DNA of 64,000 nt, from NCBI RefSeq assembly GCF_008364825.1, contig NZ_VTTO01000015.1, positions 1-64,000 of the forward strand, given 5' to 3'. This document shows, piece after piece, positions 53,528 to 62,178 of the stretch (its first letter is position 1; the number at the start of each line of letters is the position of its first letter). The stretch comes from Azospirillum sp. B21 (GTDB taxonomy: Bacteria; Pseudomonadota; Alphaproteobacteria; Azospirillales; Azospirillaceae). The notes under the pieces were generated by a model. It worked only from the letters and a program-made list of their open reading frames with translations, was not told the origin of the DNA and searched no databases. The translations under genes and the position numbers were made by a program.

Positions 53528-54162
53528 CCCAGCGACGCGCACTGCGGCAGGCGCTGGCCGATCTGCTGAGCGACGATGCTGTCGATCTGGGAGGAGATCA
53601 GGCTGCGGATCGCACCCTTCGCGGCGTCGAGGATCAGGCTCTCCAACGGCGACAGCAGGTAATTCAGCACACCCAGGTCGTTGATCCAGATCGACGCATC
53701 GCTGTAATTGAAGGACGCGCTCAGGTTGCTGATCGAATTGAGGCAGAGTTGATTGTTGCTGATGCTGGCATTGAGCTGGGCGGAACCGGAAATGGAACAG
53801 CCGGTGATCCGGATGTTGCCCGACACGCCGATGTCGATCGGCCATACCTCAACGCTGCCGCCCAATGTCGTGCACAAAGGGCTGTTCAGCACGGCTTGGA
53901 AATTCACCTGACCGCTGATGTTGGTCCCGGAGGCGGTGATGTTGGTCGCCACCAAGTCCGTGATCTGCAAAGACGATACACCTGTAAGGTCACTGACAGA
54001 ATAGGAAGCGCTGCCGATCCCGATGCTGGCAGACCCGGAGGCCACGTTGTTGTAAGGATCATACCCGGCCGACCGGATGGCAGGTCCGATCTCCCCATTC
54101 AGCTGTTGAGTCAGGCCTTGCAATATTTGATTGATCAAAGTGGCAAACGGATCAGATTGCAT
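53524..54162 (-). CDS. TULIP-like (BPI/JHBP-like) protein, first gene of the operon
   Basis: A 212-residue protein with the layout of a single TULIP domain. An N-terminal helix (FATLINQILQGLTQQLNGEI) leads to a DPYNNVASGS turn, then long strands typical of lipid-transfer proteins (VSSLQITDLVATNITASG, ISGQVNFQAVLNSPLC). The final helix is LILDAAKGAIRSLISSQIDS followed by SIVAQQIGQRL. Four Cys (in SPLCTT, TGCSIS, QLCLNS, PQCASL) could form disulfides, which would suit an exported protein, yet no signal peptide is seen. GAGG lies before the ATG. GC content is visibly lower than in the flanking genes, suggesting transfer. The family assignment is by pattern only. Confidence 0.75.
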   Translation of the reverse strand: MQSDPFATLINQILQGLTQQLNGEIGPAIRSAGYDPYNNVASGSASIGIGSASYSVSDLTGVSSLQITDLVATNITASGTNISGQVNFQAVLNSPLCTTLGGSVEVWPIDIGVSGNIRITGCSISGSAQLNASISNNQLCLNSISNLSASFNYSDASIWINDLGVLNYLLSPLESLILDAAKGAIRSLISSQIDSIVAQQIGQRLPQCASLG

Positions 54163-54176
54163 TTTTGACCTCGAAA

Positions 54177-54220
54177 TTTTTACGCGTAAAAAGGGTATCT
54201 ATGCTATTTTGTTGAGTCAA
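54177..54220 (-). promoter_or_regulatory. Promoter and 16-bp palindrome of the TULIP-like operon
   Basis: On the minus strand a TTGACT (54220-54215) is followed, after 17 bases, by TACCCT (54197-54192), a possible sigma-70-type promoter. Directly downstream is the perfect palindrome TTTTTACGCGTAAAAA (54177-54192), 15 bases before the first ATG. A repressor bound there would cover the start region. The whole stretch is AT-rich compared with the genome. Confidence 0.5.
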
Positions 54221-54375
54221 GAGCGATTGCGTGATGAATTGTTACACGTTTCAAGGCGTATATGTGCGATGAAATGCCATTCTTGGGATCGATGCCCGGA
54301 CGGTCTGGAGGCGCGTAGATGGATGGCGCCAAGCTGCGCGGTTGATGGGTCCGGGACGCAAACTTCCAGGTTTAT

Positions 54376-54486
54376 GGGGTATGCAAAGTGTGGCGGCGGT
54401 TGCGGCGAGAGGACATCGACGTGGCACGCTGCACCGGTGGCCCGCCTGATGAAGGGTATGGGCCTGGAGGCGACACGGGGCAAAGT
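54376..54486 (+). mobile_element. IS3-family transposase (OrfB) fragment, plus strand
   Basis: The plus strand encodes KVWRRLRREDIDVARCT and, in the next frame, VARLMKGMGLEATRGK. Together these are the N-terminal DNA-binding part of IS3-family OrfB transposases (usually read continuously), here split by a frameshift near 54440. The catalytic part is absent. It lies upstream of the unknown operon and faces the other fragment. Confidence 0.7.
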
Positions 54487-54532
54487 CGATCTTCCGGCGG
54501 ACAGCGGCGCTATCGTATCCCTTGTCGCCATG

Positions 54533-55110
54533 GCGACATCCTCAGCTTGGGCATAGTGGCGCGCTTCGGCCTCGGCGGGAGGGATATGGCCGATGAGTTC
54601 GAGCAGGCGCCGGTGGTTTGAGCCAGTCGACCTACCCCAGGGTGGCGAACTCGATGGCCTCCAGGGTGCGCCATGGCCCGCGGCGCCGGATCACCTCGGT
54701 CTTGTAGAGGCCGTTGATGGTCTCGGCCAAGGCGTTGTCGCAGGAATCGCCGACGCTTCGGTGGGCTCCACACCGGCATCGGTCAGGCGCTCTGTGTACC
54801 GAATAGCGACATTTTGCGACCCACGATCCGAGTGGTGGATGAGGCCGCTGCCTTTGGCCGGCCGGCGGTCGTGAAGAGCCTGCTCCAGAGCATCCGGCAC
54901 GAAATCAACCTGGGCTGTGCTGGACACCCGTCAGCCCAGATTGCGGCGCGCGAAGGCGTCGAAGACGAAGGCCATGTAGACGAAGCCCTGGGTCGCCGCC
55001 CGGTCGCTGATCGTGGTGCGCACCGCCTTGCCACGCATCGCTCCCTTCAAGCCCATCTGCTTCATCAGTCCGTCGGAGATTCGTCCTCGCATCGCCTACG
55101 AGCGCGTAAT
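54533..55110 (-). mobile_element. Decayed IS3-family transposase (OrfB), minus strand
   Basis: Minus-strand pieces of an IS3-family integrase-type transposase in order: MKQMGLKGAMRGKAVRTTIS, TQGFVYMAFVFDAFARRNLG, RVSSTAQVDFVPDALEQALH, HHSDRGSQNVAIRYTERL, DNALAETINGLYKTEVIRRR and LLELIGHIPPAEAEARHYAQ. It has an internal deletion that removes the first catalytic Asp region, a TGA where Trp is expected after RRNLG, and at least two frameshifts. It is non-functional. Together with the plus-strand fragment it marks old transposition next to the operon at 44697-54162. Confidence 0.85.
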
Positions 55111-55163
55111 AGGAAATTCGAGCCCGATCGGCGCCCATACGCATATCGGTTGAACGAACCGCT

Positions 55164-57632
55164 TTACCCGGAAATCGATCTCCCGGAAATCGATCGCAGG
55201 GTTTCACGGAGCGCCGCCACCCCGTCGGCCACCTGGACGTCTTCGGCCCCCGACTCCACGTCCCTTTCCAAAGCCGCGGCTGCGGCGGCCACGCTCCAAT
55301 ATCCGTATGTGGCGGCGGAACCGTGCAGCCTGTGGGCGATGCGTCCGACCATTTCACGGTTCCCCACCGCCCACGCATGATCCAAGCTGCCCTCCAGTTC
55401 CCGCGCAACGCCTGTGAAGAGGGGATCCAACCGCTCCACACTTGCAGCAGCCGGCGAGGACTGGGGCGGAGAGGATCCCGTCATGTCGCATGACGGTGCG
55501 TGACGGGCGAGGGCCATCGACAGGGCATCAGGATCGATGGGCTTGGTCAGAACCTCATCGATGCCCGCGGCCATGTACGCATCGCGGTCCCGCCGGCTGG
55601 CGTTGGCGGTCAGGGCGATGACCGGAGTCAGGGCTCCGATGCCCGGCAAGGCGCGGATGCGCCGGGTGGCATCCAGGCCATCCATTCCCTCCAGCCGGAT
55701 GTCCATCAGGATCACGTCGAAGGACCGTTCCGCCACAGCGCGCACCGCCTCCTCGCCGCTGGCGACGCAGGTCACCCGATGGCCGGCGGGTTCGAGCCAT
55801 TCCAGAATGAGCAGCCGGTTCTCCGGTCCGTCCTCGGCAAGCAGGATGTCCAGCGGCGGCAGCGGGCCGGGCCCGGCGACCGTGGAACGGATCGGGACCG
55901 GCTCCCCAACGGCATCCGATGCGGCATCCGCCGGAAAGGAAAGGCGGAACAGAGCCCCGCCTTGGCGGCCGTTTCCGACGGTGACCGTTCCCTCCATCCG
56001 TTCGACGATCTCCCGCACGATGGCGAGCCCCAGACCGGCGCCACCCGGCCGCCCTCCCCCCACCTCGCCGCGGGCGTAGGCGTCGAAGATATTGCCCTGC
56101 AAGGGTTCCGGTACACCAGGGCCGGTGTCCTCGACCTCCAGGACCAGACCGGTTCGACCGTCGGGGCGCCGTTCGGCGTCGACGCGCACCATGATCATCC
56201 CGGACTCCGTGAACTTGATCGCATTGGCGGTCAGGTTGAACAGCAGTTGCCGAACCCGCAGCGGATCGACGAGATAGGCGGAGCGCAGGTCGGGACCGGC
56301 CGCAACGGTCAGGCGCAGCCCCTTCGCCGCCGCTTCCGGCTGCAGGATCGCCGCCACCTCTCCGGCCAAGGCGCGCGGGTCGGCCGGTTCCGGCGCCAGG
56401 GTCACGGCCCCTGCCTCCAGGCGCGACAGTTCCAGCACATCGTCGAGAAGCCGGATCAGGTGCCGCCCGGCGGTCTCGGCGATGCCCAGGCGGCGGTCCT
56501 GATCGGGGCCGGGACCATCCCGGCGCACCAATCGGATCATGCCCAGCACGGCGTTCAACGGCGTGCGCACCTCGTGGCTGAGCCATCCGAGGAACGCGGT
56601 CTTGCGGCCGGCCAGCGCCGCCAGTTCGGCGCTCTTGAGCTCCAGGGCGCGGGTGCGGGCGGCGACCAGCCGCTCCAGATTGGCTTGCTGGTGAGCCAGG
56701 GCATCGACGGCAATACCGACGAAATGAAAGGCCAATCCCAGAACCACGATGACCAGCGAGAAGCCAAACATGGTCAGGCCGGCCTCGTCGCTTGGGAAAG
56801 GACCGGCCTTCGTTGCCACCGTACCCACCGTGGTCAAGGTCAGCAGCAGAACCGCCAGCACCGAGCCGGCCAGCCCATGGCGTGCCGCTGCCACCAGCGC
56901 CGCGGCGAAAGCCAGGATCGCCACATGGGGAATCGTCACCGTCGACAGAAGGACCGGGAGCGGCACCAGCACCAGCGTCACCAACAGTTTCGGCCCGGCG
57001 GCCAGCACCTCATGGCGCCGTTTCCACAACAGCGCCAGAGGTCCCAGCAGGAACAGGCCGAGCGCGTTGCCGGTGACGACGATGAAGATCTTCATCAGGA
57101 CGCCGCCGACCCCGCCGCCGGGGCTGAAGGACCCGATGCCGAGCAGCGGATCCTTCACCACGAGAAGCGAACAGGTCACCAGGGGCGGCACCACACAGAC
57201 CTGCAGGAGATAGGCGGCCAGCCGGCCGTAGGAGCCGCCCCCCGATCCCTCCCATGCTCCACCGCCGCCGACGCTCCCGTCCTGGTCCCAGCCGCCGAGG
57301 CGCCGATCCGCCATCCCAGCCAGCCAGACCTGTATCACATCCAGGGCTGCCGTGGACAGGACGGCCGCCGCCGCCAGCGGCCAGGGCAGACCCAGGCGAA
57401 TCCCATAATAGACGGTGGACGTGGCCACCGCCGCCGCACCGATCCACGCCAGCCCTGCCCGTCCCAGCGCTCGCACGCACAGCAGCCCGACGCCCGAACT
57501 CAGCCAGATCACCGTCCAGTTCGCCTCGGGGATGCGTGCGATGCGCACGCTGGCATAGGCACCGGCATAATAAGCCAGAGCAAAAGCACAACCCAGCGCA
57601 ATGTGACACGAAAGACGGTTGATACTGACCAT
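55164..57632 (-). CDS. Hybrid histidine kinase with MASE1-like membrane sensor (HisKA-HATPase-REC-Hpt)
   Basis: An 822-residue membrane kinase. Eight or so N-terminal hydrophobic helices (about 1-310), starting ALAYYAGAYASVRIARIPEA followed by TVIWLSSGVGLL, resemble a MASE1 sensor. A short coiled coil leads to HisKA (SHEVRTPLNAVLG, His353), an HATPase with GGAGLGLAIVREIVERMEGT, one receiver domain (Asp644 in LMDIRLEGMDG) and an Hpt domain (His767 in RIAHRLHGSAATYGYW). The receiver plus Hpt arrangement passes phosphate to a separate regulator, probably the divergent OmpR-type gene 197 bases away. The last residues are a duplicated GRSIS, from a 15-base tandem duplication at 55167-55194. Confidence 0.92.
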   Translation of the reverse strand: MVSINRLSCHIALGCAFALAYYAGAYASVRIARIPEANWTVIWLSSGVGLLCVRALGRAGLAWIGAAAVATSTVYYGIRLGLPWPLAAAAVLSTAALDVIQVWLAGMADRRLGGWDQDGSVGGGGAWEGSGGGSYGRLAAYLLQVCVVPPLVTCSLLVVKDPLLGIGSFSPGGGVGGVLMKIFIVVTGNALGLFLLGPLALLWKRRHEVLAAGPKLLVTLVLVPLPVLLSTVTIPHVAILAFAAALVAAARHGLAGSVLAVLLLTLTTVGTVATKAGPFPSDEAGLTMFGFSLVIVVLGLAFHFVGIAVDALAHQQANLERLVAARTRALELKSAELAALAGRKTAFLGWLSHEVRTPLNAVLGMIRLVRRDGPGPDQDRRLGIAETAGRHLIRLLDDVLELSRLEAGAVTLAPEPADPRALAGEVAAILQPEAAAKGLRLTVAAGPDLRSAYLVDPLRVRQLLFNLTANAIKFTESGMIMVRVDAERRPDGRTGLVLEVEDTGPGVPEPLQGNIFDAYARGEVGGGRPGGAGLGLAIVREIVERMEGTVTVGNGRQGGALFRLSFPADAASDAVGEPVPIRSTVAGPGPLPPLDILLAEDGPENRLLILEWLEPAGHRVTCVASGEEAVRAVAERSFDVILMDIRLEGMDGLDATRRIRALPGIGALTPVIALTANASRRDRDAYMAAGIDEVLTKPIDPDALSMALARHAPSCDMTGSSPPQSSPAAASVERLDPLFTGVARELEGSLDHAWAVGNREMVGRIAHRLHGSAATYGYWSVAAAAAALERDVESGAEDVQVADGVAALRETLRSISGRSISG

Positions 57633-57829
57633 GGTGAACCTGTCTTGCTCCCAGCGGTTGCATCGTTATATAGTAAAAATGTTCTGACTTGGGGCGTTGC
57701 CTGATGATTGCCGGGCCGTGATGCCGCACCGATTTGTCGCAGCGACTTGCCGCTGCATCGCTTTGTCCGCATTCTTTCGAATCCGCGTTCTGCGCGTGCC
57801 TTGTTCCTGCTTCGTTATTGGGTGAATGA

Positions 57830-58525
57830 ATGGCACAGACCACGGTCATGGTTGTGGAGGACGCCGTCGAACTTCGGGAGCTGTATGCGGGCTTCCTCGC
57901 CGATGCGGGGTATCGTGTCCTGCATGCGCCCGACGTCACCACCATGCAGAGGCTGCTGGCGCAGGAACATCCCGATCTGGTTCTCCTCGACATCAACCTG
58001 CCGGACGGCAACGGGCTGGACATCGCCCGGCGCCTGCGCATCCGCGACCAGGCTGGACTGATGTTCGTCACCGTGCGCACCGACGACGAGGATCGGATCG
58101 GCGCATTGGAGGATGCCGGCGACGATTACGTCACCAAGCCGGTCGACCCGCGGGAACTGCTGGCCCGCGTTCGCAACCTGCTGCGGCGAAAGTCCCGCGA
58201 CTCCTACCTGCATTTCAACGGCTGGACGCTGGATCTGGTGCGGCGTGCGCTGTTCCGGCCCGACGGCACGTTCCTGGCTCTGACCACCGGGGAATTCAAC
58301 ATCCTGGCCGCACTGGCCGCCATGCGCCCGAATCCGGTCAACCGCGAATATCTGCTCGACGTCATCAGCAACCGCGACCGCGACACCGTCAGCGAACACA
58401 CAGTCGACATGCTCATCATGCGGCTGCGTCGCAAGATGAAGGACGAGGACGGGCGCCCCGCGCCGATCGTCACCGTGCGCGGGGTCGGCTACGCCCTGGC
58501 GGACGGCGCCGGCAAGGCCGGGTGA
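57830..58525 (+). CDS. OmpR/TorR-type response regulator
   Basis: A 231-residue regulator. The receiver domain (1-120) has acidic residues in VVEDAVEL, phosphoacceptor Asp54 in LLDINLPDGNGLD, and Lys in YVTKPVDPRELL. The C-terminal winged helix (about 130-225) is OmpR-type, ending in TVRGVGYALA. The SNRDRDTVSEHTVDMLIMRL recognition region resembles TorR/ArcA-type regulators, which are targets of tripartite hybrid kinases. It lies between two hybrid kinase genes, divergent from one and convergent (13 bases) with the other, so it is the likely shared output of both. Confidence 0.93.
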   Translation: MAQTTVMVVEDAVELRELYAGFLADAGYRVLHAPDVTTMQRLLAQEHPDLVLLDINLPDGNGLDIARRLRIRDQAGLMFVTVRTDDEDRIGALEDAGDDYVTKPVDPRELLARVRNLLRRKSRDSYLHFNGWTLDLVRRALFRPDGTFLALTTGEFNILAALAAMRPNPVNREYLLDVISNRDRDTVSEHTVDMLIMRLRRKMKDEDGRPAPIVTVRGVGYALADGAGKAG

Positions 58526-58538
58526 TTCCGGTCTTCTC

Positions 58539-61403
58539 CTAACCACCGGCCGGCGTCCGTGTGCGGACCTCCAGCGACGCCAGCGCCGCTTCCAGCTCCG
58601 CATCCACCGCCCGCAGCAGCGCGGCGGGCGGCGGGCCGCCCCGGCCGGCCGCCGCCTCCAGCGCGGCCGCAGCCGCGGACAGCGCCGGGTATCCATAGGT
58701 GCCGGCGGACCCTTTCAGCCGATGGGCGATGGACGCCACCCGCGCGGGACTATCGGCTTCGGCCAGGGCCGCACGCTGCTCCCGGCAGGTGGCGGCGAAC
58801 AGACCCAGAAGGCGGGCCAGCCGATCCGGCGCGATGCTTTCGGCAAGACGGGGCACCGCCGCACCGCCGGAGTTGCGGGCTGGGGTGTGGCGGGCCAGCA
58901 CGGCGGACAGATGGTCCGGGTCCAGGGGTTTGGGCAGGATGTCGTCGATGCCGGCGGCACGATACTCCACCTCGTCGCCCGACGAGGCGTTGGCGGTAAC
59001 GGCGATGATCGGGGTCAGGGCCGCCGCCTCGTCGGGGAGGGCGCGGATGCGGCGGCTGGCCTCCACGCCACTCATGCCGGGCAAGCGGATGTCCATCAGG
59101 ATCACGTCGAAGCGCCGGTCCTCCAGCAGCCGCAGCGCCGCCTCCCCGCTTTCAGCCTCCACCAGCCGGTGCCCGGCGGGGGCGAGGAAGGCGCGCAGCA
59201 CCGCCCGGTTCTCCTCCGCGTCCTCCACCACCAGGATGTCGAGGGCGGAAGGCGCCGGTGCTGCCCCGACCACGCCATTCACCATGCCACCCACCATGCT
59301 CTTGGGGGGAGGGAGCGCGAGATGGACCGGAAGCGCCAAGGTGAACAGCGCGCCGCCGCCCGGCCGGTCGGACACCTGCACGCTGCCGCCCATCGCCACC
59401 GCCAGCCCACGCACGATGGCAAGGCCCAGACCGCTGCCGTGGAGACGGTCGACACCCTCGACCCGGGTGAAGGCGTTGAAGATGGCCTTCTTCTCCGAAT
59501 CCGGCACGCCGGGACCGCTGTCGGCCACGGACAGCAACAGCCGTTCCTCCCGTCCCGGCACCGGCGCCGGAACGGCATCGAGAGTGACCAGGACGCCTCC
59601 CTGCCGGGTGAACTTCACGGCGTTGGACAGCAGGTTCAACAGGATCTGGTGCAGCCGCCGCCGGTCGAGCCGGTACCACGGCGCCACGGCACCGGTGATG
59701 GTCACCGCGATGTCCAGGCCCTTTTCGGCCGCCGCCGGACGAAACAGCGCCACGGCGTCGCGGACCAGCCCGGCCGCGTCGGACGGTTCCGGGTTGAGCG
59801 TCAGGCGGTTCGCCTCCAGCCGCGACAGTTCCAGCACCTCGTCCAGCAGCCCGACGAGGTGCCGCCCCGCCCCGTCGATCACCCGCAGCCGCTCGGCGTC
59901 CGCGGCGGCGGGGCTCCGCTGCATCAGCCGCACCATGCCCAGCACGGCGTTGAGCGGCGTGCGCACCTCGTGACTGAGATGGGCGAGGAAGCGGGATTTC
60001 AACGCCGCATCGGCCTCCGCCCTCTCCTTGGCCTGCCGCAGCACGGATTCCACGATCGCAGACTGCCGGCGAAGCTCCCGGGTGCGGTCCTGCACCTGCC
60101 GCTCCAGCCCTTCGTTCAGGCAGGTCAGCTCCGCCGACAGGTTCCGCACCTCGTCGAAGGCGCGCATCACCCGGCGGCCCAGGATCAGCGCGTGCATGAA
60201 CAGGAATCCCAGAACCCCGAATGGGACGAGATCGACGCCGTCGAACAGGTGGGCGTACATCATGGCGTCGTGGACGACGGCCAGCATGAACAGCATCGCC
60301 CCCAGCCCCAGCAGGACGGCGCCGTGATGGCGCCGCCGCGCCGCCGCCGCGATCCGCAGGACGAAATAGAGGATCGACAGGCCGAGCAGGAGGCTGGCCA
60401 CGTCGCGGAAGCGGGTGAAGACCGCCGGCTCGGCCAGCAGCACGAAGAGTGCCCCGGCCCCGCCCAGCAGATCCATCCCCTGCCCCACCCGCCGATGCAG
60501 GCAGCCGGGCAGCAGATGGTCCAGCGCGTGGAAATAGATGGGCCAGAACAGATAGATCGGCAGATATTCCAGCCGGTAGGCGAGTGCCGCATCCACCCGC
60601 GGAAACAGGGTGGTCAGCAATTCGCTGGTGCAGAGCATCCGCACCGCACTGGCCGTCAGCAGGCCGCTCATCAGGTAATAGGTGGATCGCTCGCCGCACC
60701 GGGCGAAGGCCGTCAGATAGGCCGCCAGCAACAGCAGCGACAATGCCACGCCGGACGACACCAGCAGCCGCACCGTCCAGTCGTGGCGCAGCCCATCGCC
60801 CCTGGCGAGCAGCAGGCTCGCCCCGATCCCGCCCTCATGGTGGAAATGATTCGACAGCTCGATCGCGATGTCGGCGACGCGCAGTCCGGCGGGAAGTGTG
60901 ACGAAGCGGGTAGCGGTCTGGGCGACCTCCCCGGCGGCACTCGGTGCCGGAACGCCGGCTGCGGCGACGGGCTCGCCGTTCAGCCAGACCCGCGACGCCG
61001 ACTTCACCAGCGGAACCTGCAGCGTGTGGACGGCACCGTCCGCCGGCAGCAGGATGCGCAGCCGGTAGGTCGCCGCCCCCTGCGATCCCATCACGCCGCC
61101 GCCCGGCAGCGGCTGGCCGTTCCAGATGCCGGGCAGATGGGCCGCCGTCCAATCGCCGGCCGGGCAGCCGCCCGCCGGATCGGGGAAGCAGGCCCCGCTC
61201 TCCGCCCCGGCCAGCCGTCCCCAGGCCGCCAGCCATTCCCCGTCCAGCGCCAGGAGGGCGCCGTCGGGCAGGCCCGCCCGCAGGTCGAGCATCCCGCCGC
61301 GAACCGGCGGCCCATCCCCGGCCCCGTCCCCAGCCCAGGCGACGCCGGCAAGAAGCCCGGCGCCCAGGACCAGCGCCATCAGCCGGACGGCGATCCCGCG
61401 CAC
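58539..61403 (-). CDS. Hybrid histidine kinase with 7TMR-DISM-like sensor (HisKA-HATPase-REC-Hpt)
   Basis: A 954-residue membrane kinase. A signal peptide (about 1-24) leads to a periplasmic jelly-roll-like domain (about 30-205; DLRAGLPDGALLALDGEW, RLRILLPADGAVHTLQVPLV) of the 7TMR-DISM extracellular type, often linked to carbohydrate sensing. Seven transmembrane helices follow (about 210-410), then a coiled coil, HisKA (SHEVRTPLNAVLG, His478), an HATPase (GSGLGLAIVRGL), a receiver with Asp771 (LMDIRLPGMSG) and an Hpt domain with His894 (SIAHRLKGSAGTYGY). Catalytic halves closely resemble those of the kinase at 55164-57632, suggesting duplication with sensor exchange. Output is probably the OmpR-type regulator 13 bases away. 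Confidence 0.92.
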   Translation of the reverse strand: MRGIAVRLMALVLGAGLLAGVAWAGDGAGDGPPVRGGMLDLRAGLPDGALLALDGEWLAAWGRLAGAESGACFPDPAGGCPAGDWTAAHLPGIWNGQPLPGGGVMGSQGAATYRLRILLPADGAVHTLQVPLVKSASRVWLNGEPVAAAGVPAPSAAGEVAQTATRFVTLPAGLRVADIAIELSNHFHHEGGIGASLLLARGDGLRHDWTVRLLVSSGVALSLLLLAAYLTAFARCGERSTYYLMSGLLTASAVRMLCTSELLTTLFPRVDAALAYRLEYLPIYLFWPIYFHALDHLLPGCLHRRVGQGMDLLGGAGALFVLLAEPAVFTRFRDVASLLLGLSILYFVLRIAAAARRRHHGAVLLGLGAMLFMLAVVHDAMMYAHLFDGVDLVPFGVLGFLFMHALILGRRVMRAFDEVRNLSAELTCLNEGLERQVQDRTRELRRQSAIVESVLRQAKERAEADAALKSRFLAHLSHEVRTPLNAVLGMVRLMQRSPAAADAERLRVIDGAGRHLVGLLDEVLELSRLEANRLTLNPEPSDAAGLVRDAVALFRPAAAEKGLDIAVTITGAVAPWYRLDRRRLHQILLNLLSNAVKFTRQGGVLVTLDAVPAPVPGREERLLLSVADSGPGVPDSEKKAIFNAFTRVEGVDRLHGSGLGLAIVRGLAVAMGGSVQVSDRPGGGALFTLALPVHLALPPPKSMVGGMVNGVVGAAPAPSALDILVVEDAEENRAVLRAFLAPAGHRLVEAESGEAALRLLEDRRFDVILMDIRLPGMSGVEASRRIRALPDEAAALTPIIAVTANASSGDEVEYRAAGIDDILPKPLDPDHLSAVLARHTPARNSGGAAVPRLAESIAPDRLARLLGLFAATCREQRAALAEADSPARVASIAHRLKGSAGTYGYPALSAAAAALEAAAGRGGPPPAALLRAVDAELEAALASLEVRTRTPAGG

Positions 61404-61408
61404 GGCTG

Positions 61409-62143
61409 TCAGAACTGCCCGGGCTTCACCCGGAAGATGTCGGGTTCGGCGGGGTTGGCGATGTAGGACAGCCGGACCACCGGCTTGCTCTCCGCAGCCT
61501 TTTCGGCACCTTTCTCAGAACCCTTGGCGGCTCCGGCCTTCGCCGCCTCGGCCGGGCGGGGCAGTCCGCTCACCACCAGCAGCACGGTGCGGGATTTGGC
61601 GTCGGTACCGCGAAACAGCAGGATCGATCCGTCCGCCAACTGTGCGTTCATCGCCACGCCCGCCGGCGGGAAGGGCTGTTCGCTCAGGTAGCTCTGCAAT
61701 GTGGTGGCGTTGGCCAGCAGCGTCTCGTTGGAGGTGGCGCCCAGCTCGTGCGCCCACAGCACGTTGACGTGGATCAGCTTCTTGCTGGAATAGCCCAGGA
61801 TGTAGCTGACCCGCGCCGCCCCGCCGCCGGGCAGGAGATCCTTCACGGTGGCCGACAGCGAGGTGGTGCGCTCCACCGGGTTGTCGGTGCGTTCGATCTC
61901 GGTGTCCTTCAGACCGAAATCGGTGCGGATGGCCTTGCGAAGCTCCTCCTCCGTCATGCCGAACTTGGCGGAGCGGAACCCCTCCACCGTAGCGGGCGCC
62001 CGCTGGGCAGCACCCTCCTCCGCCGCCCCGGCCGCCCCTCCGGCCGTCGACGTGGTGCCGGCAGGCGCGGCGAATGCCGTGCCGCCGTGGGCCAGGCCGG
62101 CGGCGAGCAAAGCCGCGAACAGGGCGGCAAACATCGTGTTCAT
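61409..62143 (-). CDS. Exported protein of unknown function linked to the two-partner secretion gene
   Basis: A 244-residue protein with a signal peptide (about 1-26, ending TAFAAPAG). An Ala/Gly/Thr-rich linker follows, then a compact domain (about 50-200) with GFRSAKFGMTEEELRKAIRT, VSYILGYSSKKLIHVNVLWA and DGSILLFRGTDAKSRTVLLV, and a Lys/Ala/Glu-rich tail that ends in RLSYIANPAEPDIF. I do not recognise a named family; the 'G-x-x-x-T-x-x-E-v' start resembles small lipoprotein-like sensors of outer-membrane assembly. It follows the translocator gene by 35 bases. GGAAGG precedes the ATG at 62143; an earlier in-frame ATG is at 62167. Confidence 0.7.
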   Translation of the reverse strand: MNTMFAALFAALLAAGLAHGGTAFAAPAGTTSTAGGAAGAAEEGAAQRAPATVEGFRSAKFGMTEEELRKAIRTDFGLKDTEIERTDNPVERTTSLSATVKDLLPGGGAARVSYILGYSSKKLIHVNVLWAHELGATSNETLLANATTLQSYLSEQPFPPAGVAMNAQLADGSILLFRGTDAKSRTVLLVVSGLPRPAEAAKAGAAKGSEKGAEKAAESKPVVRLSYIANPAEPDIFRVKPGQF

Positions 62144-62178
62144 CCTCAGGATCCTTCCGGTACGCATGGTCGGTGGTT

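Noticed and set aside
54388..54621. Small frames at 54388-54927 as new genes
   Set aside because: Their sequences are pieces of IS3-family transposases in shifted frames on one strand or the other.
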